Source: Virgibacillus siamensis
Lineage (GTDB): Bacteria > Bacillota > Bacilli > Bacillales > Amphibacillaceae
Direction: 5' to 3'
Assembly: GCF_900162695.1 (NCBI RefSeq)
Contig: NZ_FUIH01000007.1
Span: 1,984,001-2,048,000 of the forward strand
DNA length: 64,000 bases
The notes under the pieces are model-generated. The model did no database searches and had not been told where the DNA came from. It worked only from the letters and a program-made list of their open reading frames with translations. Shown here piece after piece: positions 9,217-18,048 of the stretch. Both the position numbers and the translations under genes were made by a program. Positions within the stretch are counted from its first letter, which is position 1. Each line of letters opens with the position of its first letter.

Positions 9217-9561
9217 TTATTTCTTTTTCGCAAGCCACGATGCTACTGCTTGTCTGTCTTCCTTCGATACCTGTTTCTGAGGAGGCATCTGACCTCTGCC
9301 ATTTTTAATGATATTAGCAATTTCGTCGGCAGAATAACGTGAACCAACTTTAGTCAGGTCAGGTCCCATGCCGCCGGATAAATCGGATCCGTGGCAGGAT
9401 GCACAGTTGTTTTGGAAAATTTCTTCTCCTGAAGCAGCGGTATCAGTTGATCCGCCGCCATTGTCGGAAGAACCATCTGATGCGCCGTCATCTCCACCGC
9501 CGCCACACGCGCCGAGCACCAGCGCTGTACCGAAAAGCATCGTACATAACAATTTCTTCAT
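9217..9561 (-). CDS. cccB: Cytochrome c551 lipoprotein
   Basis: 114-residue membrane-attached c-type cytochrome of the respiratory chain. The N-terminus MKKLLCTMLFGTALVLGACG is a lipoprotein signal with lipobox LGAC. A Gly/Ser/Asp linker follows, then the haem-binding CASCH motif (NNCASCHGSD) and a distal methionine in GQMPP. Size and arrangement match B. subtilis CccB, which also lies beside ftsE/prfB. Start ATG at 9561 has AGGGGGA upstream; a strong terminator follows. Confidence 0.93.
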   Translation of the reverse strand: MKKLLCTMLFGTALVLGACGGGGDDGASDGSSDNGGGSTDTAASGEEIFQNNCASCHGSDLSGGMGPDLTKVGSRYSADEIANIIKNGRGQMPPQKQVSKEDRQAVASWLAKKK

Positions 9562-9738
9562 AGTTCAAATCCCCCTAACGTATAAGTGTAAAGGTTATCA
9601 CCAATAGTATAACCTATTTTTGACGGAATAAAACCGCTCATGAAGGCAATTTTTTCCTGCTATCCCACCTAAACATTGGAAGTCAAATACTATGACTATT
9701 TGTGTCAAATTCTTGAAAGCTTTTTGACAACGGCATCT

Positions 9739-10840
9739 CTAATTTAATTGTGAACGCAAATATGCATCAATGAATTGGTTCAGGTCGCCATCGATTACAC
9801 CTTGTGCATTTCCTGCTTCAACGTTTGTACGATGGTCTTTAACCATCGTATACGGATGAAATACGTACGACCGAATTTGACTGCCCCAGCCAATTTCTTT
9901 TTGTTCGCCACGAAGCGCGGCAACCTCTTCTTTCTGGCGCTCCAACTCCAATTGGTACAATTTTGATTTCATCATCTTCATCGCCCGTTCACGATTTTGG
10001 ATTTGCGACCGCTCTGACTGGCAGGTCACCACCACTTTTGTCGGAAGGTGTGTAATCCGAACTGCAGAGTCGGTTGTATTAACATGCTGTCCTCCCGCAC
10101 CGCTTGACCGATACGTATCAATCTTTATATCTTCTGTTTTTATTTCAATATCAACATCATCAGTCATTTCCGGCATTACATCACAGGAAGTAAATGAAGT
10201 ATGACGGCGGCCGGATGAGTCGAATGGCGAAATCCGAACAAGGCGGTGAACACCCTTTTCAGCTTTCAGATAACCGTAGGCATTGTGTCCTTTAATCAAC
10301 AGTGTAACACTTTTAACACCGGCTTCATCCCCCGGTTGATAATCAAGTGTTTCCACAGAAAAGCCTTTTCCTTCTGCCCAGCGTTGGTACATTCGTAAAA
10401 GCATGCTTGCCCAATCTTGTGATTCTGTACCACCGGCACCCGGATGCAATTCAAGAATCGCGTTATTTGCGTCATATGGTTCACTTAACAGCATTTGCAA
10501 TTCAAAGTTTCCGATTTCTTTTTTAACAGACTTTACATCGCTTTCCAACTCAGCATATAATTCCTGATCATTTTCCTCTTTTACAAGCTCGTATGAAACA
10601 TTGAGATTGTCAAGTTCCTCAACAAGCTTTTCAAAATTAACGACATACTCTTTCAGCCCATTAACCTCACCTATAACCTTCTGGGCTTTGTCCTGATCAT
10701 CCCAGAAACCGGGTGATGCCATTTCCAGTTCCAATTCTTTGATACGGTCTTTTTTCGTATCCAGGTCAAAGAGACCCCCTAAAATCGTTGATTCGTTTTT
10801 CCATGCTTTCCAGTTCATGTCCAATTTCAGTAAGTTCCAC
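9739..10840 (-). CDS. prfB: Peptide chain release factor 2, with programmed +1 frameshift
   Basis: RF2 releases completed peptides at UGA and UAA codons. The gene is split in two frames. The first part starts with GTG at 10840 (ribosome site AGGAG) and encodes 24 residues, MELTEIGHELESMEKRIND then FRGSL, ending at an in-frame TGA at 10768-10766. A +1 shift on CTT-TGA then continues as DLDTKKDRIKE to the stop at 9739. The body contains GGQ (AGGQHVN), the catalytic loop, and an SPF-like codon-recognition tripeptide. Shifting when RF2 is scarce gives autoregulation, as known for E. coli and B. subtilis. A continuous ORF starting at 10824 lacks the true N-terminus. Confidence 0.96.
10766..10780 (-). 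promoter_or_regulatory. prfB programmed frameshift site
   Basis: On the minus strand the site reads AGGGGGTCTCTTTGA: an internal Shine-Dalgarno-like AGGGGG three bases upstream of the slippery CTT codon, followed by the TGA stop recognised by RF2 itself. Same architecture as the classic bacterial prfB site. Confidence 0.96.
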
Positions 10841-10908
10841 CGTTCATCACTCCTACAAATAAAATCAGTTATGCCAATGAAAGAACCCCCAAAACGGGAG
10901 GTTCATCA

Positions 10909-13422
10909 TCATTTACCATGGCAGTTTTTATATTTTTTGCCACTTCCGCATGGACAAGGATCATTACGTCCAATGTCTTCCGTTTTCACATATGGTTTAC
11001 GTGATTTTTTCTTTTCTTCCTGATCTCCGGAAACCGCTTGCGTGTTTTTTGCCACTTCCTGACGCTGCAGATTATCACGAATTTGTGCCTTCATCACATA
11101 CTTGGCAACCTCTTCTTCAATAGCAACAACCATTTGTTCAAACATGTGAAAACCTTCTGCCTGATACTCTTGCAGCGGATCATTTTGTCCGTATGCACGC
11201 AAATGGATACCCTGGCGAAGCTGATCCATTTGATCAATGTGGTCCATCCACTTCGTATCAACTGTACGCAACACAATTACTTTTTCGAACTCGCGCATCT
11301 GTTCCGGTGAAAGTTCTTCTTCTTTTTCGTCATAGCGCTCTTTTACTTTGTCCATGATAAATTCGGTTATTTCTTCAGGCTCTTTACCTTTGATATCGTT
11401 AACCGAGATATCATCATAGTCGAGAAGGTTTCCATGTACATATTCAACAATTGAATCCAGTTCCCAGTTTTCATCGAGTTCATCCTGTGTGTTCGCACCA
11501 ACAACACGCTGTAATGTTGATAAAATCATGCCTTCAATAATCTCACGAAGATTTTCTGTTTCTTCAATAACATCAAAACGCTGCTTGTATATGATTTCGC
11601 GCTGCTGCCGCAGCACATCATCATAAGACAATACAGTTTTACGAGCGTCAAAGTTGTTTCCTTCCACACGTTTTTGTGCCGATTCAACTGCCCTTGAAAC
11701 CATTTTACTTTCCAACGGCTGTGAATCATCCATTCCAAGCCGTTCCATCATAGATTTCAGATTGTCAGAACCAAAACGGCGCATTAGTTCATCTTCCATA
11801 GACAAATAAAATTGAGTCAACCCCGGATCTCCCTGACGTCCTGAACGACCACGAAGCTGATTATCGATTCGGCGTGACTCGTGCCGTTCTGTACCAATAA
11901 CAGCCAGTCCACCAAGTTCTTTTACACCATCACCAAGTTTAATATCTGTACCCCGGCCAGCCATATTGGTTGCGATCGTAACAGCGCCGGGCTGTCCGGC
12001 GTTTTCAATTATTTCCGCTTCACGAAAATGGTTTTTCGCATTTAGTACGTTATGTTTTACCCCGGCCTTTTTCAGCAATTTGGAAATTAATTCAGATGTC
12101 TCAACTGCAACTGTACCGACAAGAACCGGTTGTCCATTTTCATATCTTACTTTTATATCTTCAACAACAGCGCGGAATTTACCATCCATCGACTTATAAA
12201 TCATATCCGCTTTGTCATCCCGGATAATTGGCTTATTGGTAGGTACAGCAACAACGTCCATGTTGTATATGTTACGGAACTCTTCCTCTTCCGTTTTAGC
12301 CGTACCTGTCATACCAGCAAGTTTATTGTACATCCGGAAGAAGTTCTGGAATGTAATCGAGGCAAGTGTCATACTTTCATTCTGTATTTGCAGCCCTTCC
12401 TTTGCCTCAATGGCCTGATGAAGCCCATCAGAGTACCGGCGTCCTTTCATTAGACGACCGGTGAATTGGTCGACAATGATTACTTCGCCTTCCTGTACCA
12501 CATAATCTGTATCACGATGCATCGATGCATGTGCCTTCAATGCCTGATTGATATGGTGTGTCAATGATACATGATCAAGATTAAACAAGTTTTCAATATT
12601 AAAATAAGATTCCGCCTTGTTGATTCCTTCTTCTGTCAATTGCACGCCTTTTGTTTTCTCATCATACGTATAATCCGTTTCATGTTTAAGCGTACTGACG
12701 AATGAATTTGCCTGCATATACATTTGTGCAGACTTTTGTGCAGAACCGGAGATAATTAAAGGGGTTCTTGCTTCATCAATAAGGATTGAGTCCACCTCAT
12801 CAATAATTGCAAAGTTAAGTGGACGCTGCACCATCTGCTCCTTATATAAAACCATATTGTCACGCAAATAATCGAAGCCGAATTCATTATTTGTACCATA
12901 CGTTATATCACTGTTATATGCTTCCCTTTTTTCTTCTTTTGATAGGCCGTTTCCATTCAAACCAACCGTCATGCCAAGAAAATTATAGAGTTCCCCCATT
13001 TCCCGGGCATCACGGTCTGCAAGGTAATCGTTTACTGTAATAATATGAACTCCTTTTCCGGAGATAGCATTCAGGTAAGCAGGCATGGTTGAGGCTAAGG
13101 TTTTACCTTCACCTGTTTTCATTTCGGCAATATTACCTTCATGCAATGAGATCGCACCCATCAATTGGACGGGAAAAGGACGCATTCCGAGTACACGTTT
13201 CGAACCCTCACGAACTACTGCATATGCTTCAACAAGTATGTCATCCAGACTTTCGCCATTCGCATGCCGTTCTTTAAATTCCACAGTTTTTTGTTTTAGT
13301 TCTTCATCGGTTAATTTCTCTATTTCAGTTTCCATTGCTTCTATCTGATCAACTTTTTTCTGCAGTTTCGATAATTGTCTTTTTGTACCATCACCAAAAA
13401 TCTTTGTCAGTAAACCTGCCAT
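10909..13422 (-). CDS. secA: SecA, preprotein translocase ATPase
   Basis: 837-residue motor that pushes preproteins through SecYEG. It opens MAGLLTKIFGDG, has Walker A MKTGEGKTL, Walker B with DEVDSILIDEARTPL, the second nucleotide-binding fold with TNMAGRGTDIKL, and helicase motif QLRGRSGRQGDPG. The last ~18 residues hold the SEC-C zinc site CPCGSGKKYKNCH that binds SecB-like partners and ribosomes. Length matches B. subtilis SecA (841). ATG at 13422 follows GAGGAG. The prfB start is 68 bp downstream, and the two are probably cotranscribed as in B. subtilis. Confidence 0.97.
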   Translation of the reverse strand: MAGLLTKIFGDGTKRQLSKLQKKVDQIEAMETEIEKLTDEELKQKTVEFKERHANGESLDDILVEAYAVVREGSKRVLGMRPFPVQLMGAISLHEGNIAEMKTGEGKTLASTMPAYLNAISGKGVHIITVNDYLADRDAREMGELYNFLGMTVGLNGNGLSKEEKREAYNSDITYGTNNEFGFDYLRDNMVLYKEQMVQRPLNFAIIDEVDSILIDEARTPLIISGSAQKSAQMYMQANSFVSTLKHETDYTYDEKTKGVQLTEEGINKAESYFNIENLFNLDHVSLTHHINQALKAHASMHRDTDYVVQEGEVIIVDQFTGRLMKGRRYSDGLHQAIEAKEGLQIQNESMTLASITFQNFFRMYNKLAGMTGTAKTEEEEFRNIYNMDVVAVPTNKPIIRDDKADMIYKSMDGKFRAVVEDIKVRYENGQPVLVGTVAVETSELISKLLKKAGVKHNVLNAKNHFREAEIIENAGQPGAVTIATNMAGRGTDIKLGDGVKELGGLAVIGTERHESRRIDNQLRGRSGRQGDPGLTQFYLSMEDELMRRFGSDNLKSMMERLGMDDSQPLESKMVSRAVESAQKRVEGNNFDARKTVLSYDDVLRQQREIIYKQRFDVIEETENLREIIEGMILSTLQRVVGANTQDELDENWELDSIVEYVHGNLLDYDDISVNDIKGKEPEEITEFIMDKVKERYDEKEEELSPEQMREFEKVIVLRTVDTKWMDHIDQMDQLRQGIHLRAYGQNDPLQEYQAEGFHMFEQMVVAIEEEVAKYVMKAQIRDNLQRQEVAKNTQAVSGDQEEKKKSRKPYVKTEDIGRNDPCPCGSGKKYKNCHGK

Positions 13423-13534
13423 TTAAAACGCTCCTCAATATGATTAAAAAATCACTATAAAATTACTTTAATCCATCATTAATAATAACGCATCTAGAGT
13501 AGTATGACAACTCGTTAGACAGTAGGATGACGTT

Positions 13535-13566
13535 AAAAGGATTGTCCGGGGATGGACAATCCTTTT
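13535..13566 (-). terminator. Terminator of the 51-residue small ORF
   Basis: Perfect 13-bp inverted repeat (arms 13535-13547 and 13554-13566) with T run on the minus strand, between the small ORF and secA. Confidence 0.8.
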
Positions 13567-13622
13567 ATTGGGGATAAATGGGGAGACAGCGGTTAATAAG
13601 CAGATCAAGCGATTGGAATCCA

Positions 13623-13778
13623 TTATGTGAGTGAAACAGGATGTGTTCTTTCGCTTACCTTCTTATCCAGTTCAGATAATCTTTGATTTGTAGCAGCAAC
13701 GATTTCAACCAGCTGTGTGATTGTTTCCTCGTGCTGTCGAAGCTTTTTAGTCAATTCATCATTGGTCATCTCACTCAC
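13623..13778 (-). CDS. Small coiled-coil protein of 51 residues, unrecognised
   Basis: GTG at 13778 lies 8 bp after AAAGGAG and opens a frame encoding MSEMTNDELTKKLRQHEE, then about 33 more residues ending SERTHPVSL-T. It is charged, has no membrane segment, and the heptad-like spacing of Leu/Ile/Val suggests a short coiled coil. It has its own terminator and a possible extended -10 (TGGTATAAC on the minus strand near 13813). Spo0A-like boxes lie upstream (13971-13980 and, weaker, around 13868-13876). I do not recognise the family; small regulatory or assembly proteins often look like this. Supported by ribosome site, terminator and codon pattern. Confidence 0.6.
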   Translation of the reverse strand: MSEMTNDELTKKLRQHEETITQLVEIVAATNQRLSELDKKVSERTHPVSLT

Positions 13779-13970
13779 ATATTCTGCTCCTTTCGCTTTG
13801 ATGATTCAGTTATACCATGAAGCATTTAAAATGCACCAATTGCCATTTTTCAAATTTGGCAATTCGTTCGACGTTTTTCGAGCAAAAATTCAACTGATTT
13901 TTCAGTTTTCCAGTCAAAATTGGTGATTTTAACATGATATTTGATATAGAATTTAAAATTCGGTAATTCC

Positions 13971-13980
13971 TTCGACAAAA
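13971..13980 (-). promoter_or_regulatory. Spo0A-like box upstream of the 51-residue ORF
   Basis: The minus strand reads TTTTGTCGAA, a perfect match to the 0A-box decamer. It lies about 195 bp upstream of the small ORF start. A degenerate second site (ACGTCGAAC) lies at 13868-13876. Binding is inferred from the consensus only. Confidence 0.45.
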
Positions 13981-14007
13981 AATGACATTCCTGAAAAAAC
14001 ATTCAAA

Positions 14008-14033
14008 GACGGCCCCGGAAACCCGGCGCCGTC
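14008..14033 (-). terminator. Terminator of hpf
   Basis: GC-rich inverted repeat GACGGCCCCGG / CCGGCGCCGTC (14008-14018 with 14023-14033), one mismatch, 20 bp past the hpf stop codon, with T-rich sequence beyond it on the minus strand. The rest of 13779-14007 is AT-rich and holds the small-ORF promoter region. Confidence 0.75.
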
Positions 14034-14053
14034 CATTTTATTAACTATATTCA

Positions 14054-14611
14054 TTAGCTGTTAGGCTCAATCAGTCCATACCTTCCATCTTTCCGTCTAT
14101 ACACAACATTTGTATCGCCGGAAAGCGCATTGGTAAAGACATAGAAAGCATGACCAAGCATATCCATCTGCATGACAGCTTCCTCAGAGTCCATCGGCTT
14201 CAAATTAAATCGTTTTGTCCGGACGATTTCAATGTCATCTTCGTCCGCTTCGGCAACCTGGGTGCTTGCCTCTTTTTCCAATTCAGCAAACACATGTTTT
14301 GGAGAACCTTTCTGTCTAAATTTACGATTCACTTTTGTTTTGTACTTACGAATCTGTCTTTCCAATTTGTCCACTACAAGATCGATAGCCGCATATAAAT
14401 CAAGATGCTGCTCCTCCGCTCTCAATAGCAGATTTGTCATTGGAATCGTAACCTCAATCCTCTGTTCATCGTTATAGACACTTAAATTTACGTGTACATC
14501 GGATGTGGGTGGTGTATCGAAATATCGTTCGAGTTTGCTAATCTTTCTTTCTACGTAATCGCGTATTGCCCCTGTCACCTCAAGATTTTCACCACGAATG
14601 TTGTACTTCAT
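14054..14611 (-). CDS. hpf: Long-form ribosome hibernation promoting factor
   Basis: 185 residues. The N-terminal HPF/RaiA domain (MKYNIRGENLEVTGAIRDYV, about 1-100) binds the 30S decoding centre. A linker leads to the C-terminal dimerisation domain (about 125-185, MDMLGHAFYVFTNALSGD) that brings two 70S particles together as 100S dimers. It corresponds to B. subtilis YvyD, also next to secA. A sigma-B-type promoter lies about 45 bp upstream of the start codon, agreeing with the stress control known for yvyD. ATG at 14611 has AAAGGAGG upstream. Confidence 0.96.
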   Translation of the reverse strand: MKYNIRGENLEVTGAIRDYVERKISKLERYFDTPPTSDVHVNLSVYNDEQRIEVTIPMTNLLLRAEEQHLDLYAAIDLVVDKLERQIRKYKTKVNRKFRQKGSPKHVFAELEKEASTQVAEADEDDIEIVRTKRFNLKPMDSEEAVMQMDMLGHAFYVFTNALSGDTNVVYRRKDGRYGLIEPNS

Positions 14612-14654
14612 AAATAGTGTCCTCCTTTCATCCTTATGTGTATATTATACTACG

Positions 14655-14680
14655 TTACCCGTCATATTTCCTGCTTAAAC
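14655..14680 (-). promoter_or_regulatory. Sigma-B-type promoter of hpf
   Basis: Minus strand GTTTAA (14680-14675) and GGGTAA (14660-14655) with a 14-bp spacer, matching the sigma-B consensus GTTTAA/GGGTAT. A TATAAT just downstream (14643-14648) may give a second, sigma-A or sigma-H start. Confidence 0.7.
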
Positions 14681-14711
14681 TGTTAAAAAAATGCATCGGA
14701 ATTTGGCGTCA

Positions 14712-14720
14712 TTTGTCGAA
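14712..14720 (+). promoter_or_regulatory. Spo0A-like box between hpf and comFC
   Basis: TTTGTCGAA at 14712-14720, 32 bp upstream of the hpf sigma-B -35. A weaker TGGTCGAAA lies at 14819-14827. The whole 14612-14849 gap holds no gene; in B. subtilis this is where the flagellar cluster lies. Confidence 0.4.
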
Positions 14721-14849
14721 TTTTTTCTCTAAGCCTTGCCCCCGCTGCTTTACAAGTGATTAAACATTTGAAAAATAGTGAAATATTCCTATGCATTCCA
14801 CTGTATTTCCGACGAAATGGTCGAAATGCTGCAATTTGCACTAAAATAA

Positions 14850-15524
14850 TTACCCGCGTACCAGTGTAAATGAACAAACTTCCGGGCAGTCATTTTCTTT
14901 CAGAACGGTTGCGGCATGCCTTAACGTTGTTCCAGTTGTATAAATATCATCAATTAGAATAACAGGTTCGGATACAGCACGCTCCACTCGAAATGGGTTT
15001 CCAGCAGTAATACGTTCATAACGGGTTTTCTTGGATTGTTTTTCTCCATGGATTCTGGACAGTGCGTCTTTTATTTCAAGTGTCAGAAGGCCGGCCAAAA
15101 AAACAGCCTGATTAAATCCACGCTCCATAAGTCGCTCGCTGCTTAAGGGGATTGGAACAAGCACAGCATTTTTGGGAAACATGGCGGACTTTTGTCGAAA
15201 ACTGGCGCGATATTGTTTTTGAAAAGCATAACCAAGCGCATAGTCACCACGATACTTCCATTGTGTAATCATTTCCTGCATAACGTCATTATACTGAAAA
15301 ACAGAATGATTAAAGGAGAGCGGATCATTGCGCTCACCCCACCAGATACAGTCGCCGCAAACAGATGCCTTGCTTTTTCGGCTACATATTTTGCATCGTA
15401 ACCCATCCAGTAATACGAGTTCGGTTTTGCACATATCACACAGGTTCTCTGGTTCCGGCAGCATAAACAGCGTTGTCCAGCTAATTTCCGGAATGATTTC
15501 TCCATCACACCATAGACAGTTCAT
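14850..15524 (-). CDS. comFC: ComFC, phosphoribosyltransferase-like competence protein
   Basis: 224 residues. The N-terminal zinc-ribbon cysteines (CLWC, CDMC, CKIC, CGDC) are followed by a PRTase-fold domain with the PRPP-binding signature VILIDDIYTTGTT near the C-terminus. It acts with ComFA in natural transformation. ATG at 15524 matches the family N-terminus (MNCLWCDGE) and lies two bases after the comFA stop, with GGAGG in the comFA end; a TTG at 15530 would overlap comFA. B. subtilis has comFB between comFA and comFC; here it is absent. Confidence 0.93.
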   Translation of the reverse strand: MNCLWCDGEIIPEISWTTLFMLPEPENLCDMCKTELVLLDGLRCKICSRKSKASVCGDCIWWGERNDPLSFNHSVFQYNDVMQEMITQWKYRGDYALGYAFQKQYRASFRQKSAMFPKNAVLVPIPLSSERLMERGFNQAVFLAGLLTLEIKDALSRIHGEKQSKKTRYERITAGNPFRVERAVSEPVILIDDIYTTGTTLRHAATVLKENDCPEVCSFTLVRG

Positions 15525-15526
15525 CG

Positions 15527-16903
15527 TCAACTAAAACCTCCCCGTTTATTCATTTTTTTGATGGATTGAACCGCTTCTGCCATGGCATTCGTTTTTCCGT
15601 CATGAAAAAATACAACCTCTCCGGTTGGATCATCCGGGCTTCTTCCAGCCCTTCCTGCTATTTGTACAAGGGCGGCTTCATCAAAAACTGTATGTCCAGC
15701 GTCCAACACTGCTACATCAACTGATGGAAATGTAACACCCCGCTCCAGAATTGTTGTTGTAACAAGTGTTTGAATATGCCTGTTTCGAAACTTTTCGATT
15801 TTTTCCTCCCTATCCTTATCAGATGCATGTACTGCAGTTATATTATCCAATCGGATTGCTTTAAGGTTCGGAATAAGATGGTTCGCGAGGTTAATTGTAG
15901 GAACAAAAATAAGCAGTTGTCTGTTGGGATTTGTTCTTTTTTGTATCCAGTCCTTAAAAACCTTCGGGGGATGGTACTGTTTAAGAGCTTTTCGTAATGA
16001 GAAGGACATACGCAAAACCGGGACCGGTAATGGATAACCATGAAATCGGCTCGGAACAAAAATATGTGGAAGTTTTTTCATTGCGATCCGATGACGGTGG
16101 TTCCGGCGTGGTGTTGCAGTCAGATAAATAGTAGTACTGTTTGCTTTTCTGGCACGTTCGGCAGCAAAGGCAAGCGAGGGATCTGAATGGTATGGGAATG
16201 CATCAATTTCATCAATGACAATCACATCAAATGCGTGCTTAAAGCGAAGCAGTTGATGGGTCGTCGCAATAATCATTTGGGCTGTTCCATCTCGTTCACG
16301 GCTTTCGCCATACATTCCCTGAATATAAACACTGGAAAACCCATCACGCATTCGTGGAAGCAATTCACGCACAACATCGGTTCTTGGCGTGGCAATACAA
16401 ATCCGTTTTCCCATCCGGAGGGTCTCTGTTATTCCCGGGAACAGCATTTCAGTTTTTCCTGCTCCACACACTGCCCATACCAGTAATTCAGTTTCATTGT
16501 GTTTAATTGCCGCGGTAATCCGTTCGGCTGCATGCTGTTGCACCGAAGTCAGTTTACCTTTCCAGCTGCAGGCATCAGGATGCTCTGGCCAAACTGCCTT
16601 TGGCCCCGACCATTCATACAGAGGCTCACATTCAATTACCCTTCCCATTTGAATGCATTTCCGGCAATAACCATGTGTTTTTTCACAGCGTAAACACGGC
16701 ATTTTTCCTAGCAGGGATGTTTTTCGGTTGCCGCAACGCTGACATTCCAGCTGATAAAGTTTTCTTTCAAACGATGGAACAGATGTAAAATAAGAAGATT
16801 GAAGAAGTTGTTCGAAAGCGGTTTTATTAATGGGGATTTCTCTTCGCAGCAGTAACTTTCCATCATATCTGGAAATAAAATCATGTTCCAGTTGAAGTTG
16901 CAT
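15527..16903 (-). CDS. comFA: ComFA, DNA-uptake helicase/translocase
   Basis: 458-residue superfamily 2 ATPase that helps pull single-stranded transforming DNA across the membrane. The N-terminal zinc finger (CQRC, CLRC, CRKC) is followed by Walker A AVCGAGKTE, Walker B VIDEIDAF, motif III TATPRR, and motif VI QIAGRAGRS. ATG at 16903 is chosen because GGGAGTGTGAGG lies directly upstream; an upstream TTG at 16945 has no good ribosome site. The stop is 2 bp from comFC, showing a coupled comF operon. Natural competence is therefore plausible for this organism. Confidence 0.94.
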   Translation of the reverse strand: MQLQLEHDFISRYDGKLLLRREIPINKTAFEQLLQSSYFTSVPSFERKLYQLECQRCGNRKTSLLGKMPCLRCEKTHGYCRKCIQMGRVIECEPLYEWSGPKAVWPEHPDACSWKGKLTSVQQHAAERITAAIKHNETELLVWAVCGAGKTEMLFPGITETLRMGKRICIATPRTDVVRELLPRMRDGFSSVYIQGMYGESRERDGTAQMIIATTHQLLRFKHAFDVIVIDEIDAFPYHSDPSLAFAAERARKANSTTIYLTATPRRNHRHRIAMKKLPHIFVPSRFHGYPLPVPVLRMSFSLRKALKQYHPPKVFKDWIQKRTNPNRQLLIFVPTINLANHLIPNLKAIRLDNITAVHASDKDREEKIEKFRNRHIQTLVTTTILERGVTFPSVDVAVLDAGHTVFDEAALVQIAGRAGRSPDDPTGEVVFFHDGKTNAMAEAVQSIKKMNKRGGFS

Positions 16904-16979
16904 GGCCTCACACTCCCGTTTAAATAATGAAACGCTGCCAGCCAATGGTAGACTGGCAGTATAATAAACATAATAATGG

Positions 16980-17822
16980 CTATTTCATATACCAGCAGAC
17001 ACCAATCGCACCCTCACCCAAGTGCGTGCCAATTACGGGACCAAAATAACTGATCATACTGTCCATGTTCGAATAATCACCATCTACTCTGTTTTTCAAT
17101 TCAATAGCTGATTGTTCATGATTGGCATGAATAAAAACAACTTTCATGTCCCGCCCTTTTTTGGCATCCTCTTCAAGCAGACCGATAATCCGATTAAGCG
17201 CCTTTTTCCGTGTGCGAATTTTTTCGAATGGAACAATTACTTTATCGACAAAATGCAGAACCGGTTTTACTTGCAGCAGACTGCCGACTATTGCCTGCGC
17301 TCCGTTCAAACGTCCCCCACGCTGTAAATGACTTAAATCATCAACCATAAAATAGGCACGTACACTTTGTTTCATGTGGTCAAGTTGATCGATAATTTCC
17401 CGCGGGTTTTTACCGGCAGTTGCCATTTCAGATGCTTCAAGCGCATAGAACCCCTGTGCCATGCAGCTAATCTCAGAGTCATATGGATATACATCAATAC
17501 CTTCAACCATTTCACCGGCACTTGCAACCGCCTGGTATGTGCCGCTGATGCCACTTGATAAATGGATGGAAATGACAGCATCATAATCAGCAGATAGCTC
17601 TTCAAATTTTTCCGTGATTTCTCCAATCGACGGCTGAGAGGTTTTTGGAAGTTTTTCGGAAGCTTTTACTTTTTGATAGAATTTTTCGGTTGTAATATCG
17701 ATTCCTTCACGATAAGATGTATCACCGAATACAACACTTAATGGAACAACATGGATATCATATTGCTCTTGCAATTCTTCTGAAAGGTATGCTGTACTAT
17801 CCGTCATTATAGCAACTTTCAT
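16980..17822 (-). CDS. DegV family fatty-acid-binding protein
   Basis: 280 residues, two-domain DegV fold. It opens MKVAIMTDSTAYLSEEL; the TSQPS motif and HLSSGISGTYQ contact the bound fatty acid in characterised FakB proteins. FakB proteins present fatty acids to the kinase FakA for phosphorylation. It lies between degU and comFA, as yviA does in B. subtilis. No FakA is in the window. The fatty-acid role is family knowledge; the specific chain preference cannot be seen. Confidence 0.92.
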   Translation of the reverse strand: MKVAIMTDSTAYLSEELQEQYDIHVVPLSVVFGDTSYREGIDITTEKFYQKVKASEKLPKTSQPSIGEITEKFEELSADYDAVISIHLSSGISGTYQAVASAGEMVEGIDVYPYDSEISCMAQGFYALEASEMATAGKNPREIIDQLDHMKQSVRAYFMVDDLSHLQRGGRLNGAQAIVGSLLQVKPVLHFVDKVIVPFEKIRTRKKALNRIIGLLEEDAKKGRDMKVVFIHANHEQSAIELKNRVDGDYSNMDSMISYFGPVIGTHLGEGAIGVCWYMK

Positions 17823-17983
17823 CGTCTACCCTCCTTTTATCTTTAAAACTTGTATTACTATTTTACATGAACAGCTGAAACATTGCATTATTTATGGAAA
17901 ATGCGCACTTCCCACATCACTTGGAACAAAAAGCACAAGCGCCCGTTACGTAATTACCCGCAAAAAATTCTATAGGTTAAAAA

Positions 17984-18013
17984 ATACCTTGTCACCAATT
18001 GGCGACAAGGTAT
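17984..18013 (-). terminator. Terminator of the degS-degU operon
   Basis: Perfect 10-bp inverted repeat ATACCTTGTC / GACAAGGTAT (17984-17993 with 18004-18013) followed by six T on the minus strand, 36 bp after the degU stop. Confidence 0.9.
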
Positions 18014-18048
18014 CCAATCTTTCTTAGGAAACTAAGGAACAAATCCAA

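Noticed and set aside
16904..16945. Longer comFA start at TTG 16945
   Set aside because: No ribosome site there, and the frame runs through the inverted repeat; ATG at 16903 has GGGAGTGTGAGG upstream.
16935..16959. Terminator of degV (CTGCCAG...CTGGCAG)
   Set aside because: The stem is only 7 bp with an 11-bp loop and no clean T run, so it is noted but not listed as a terminator.
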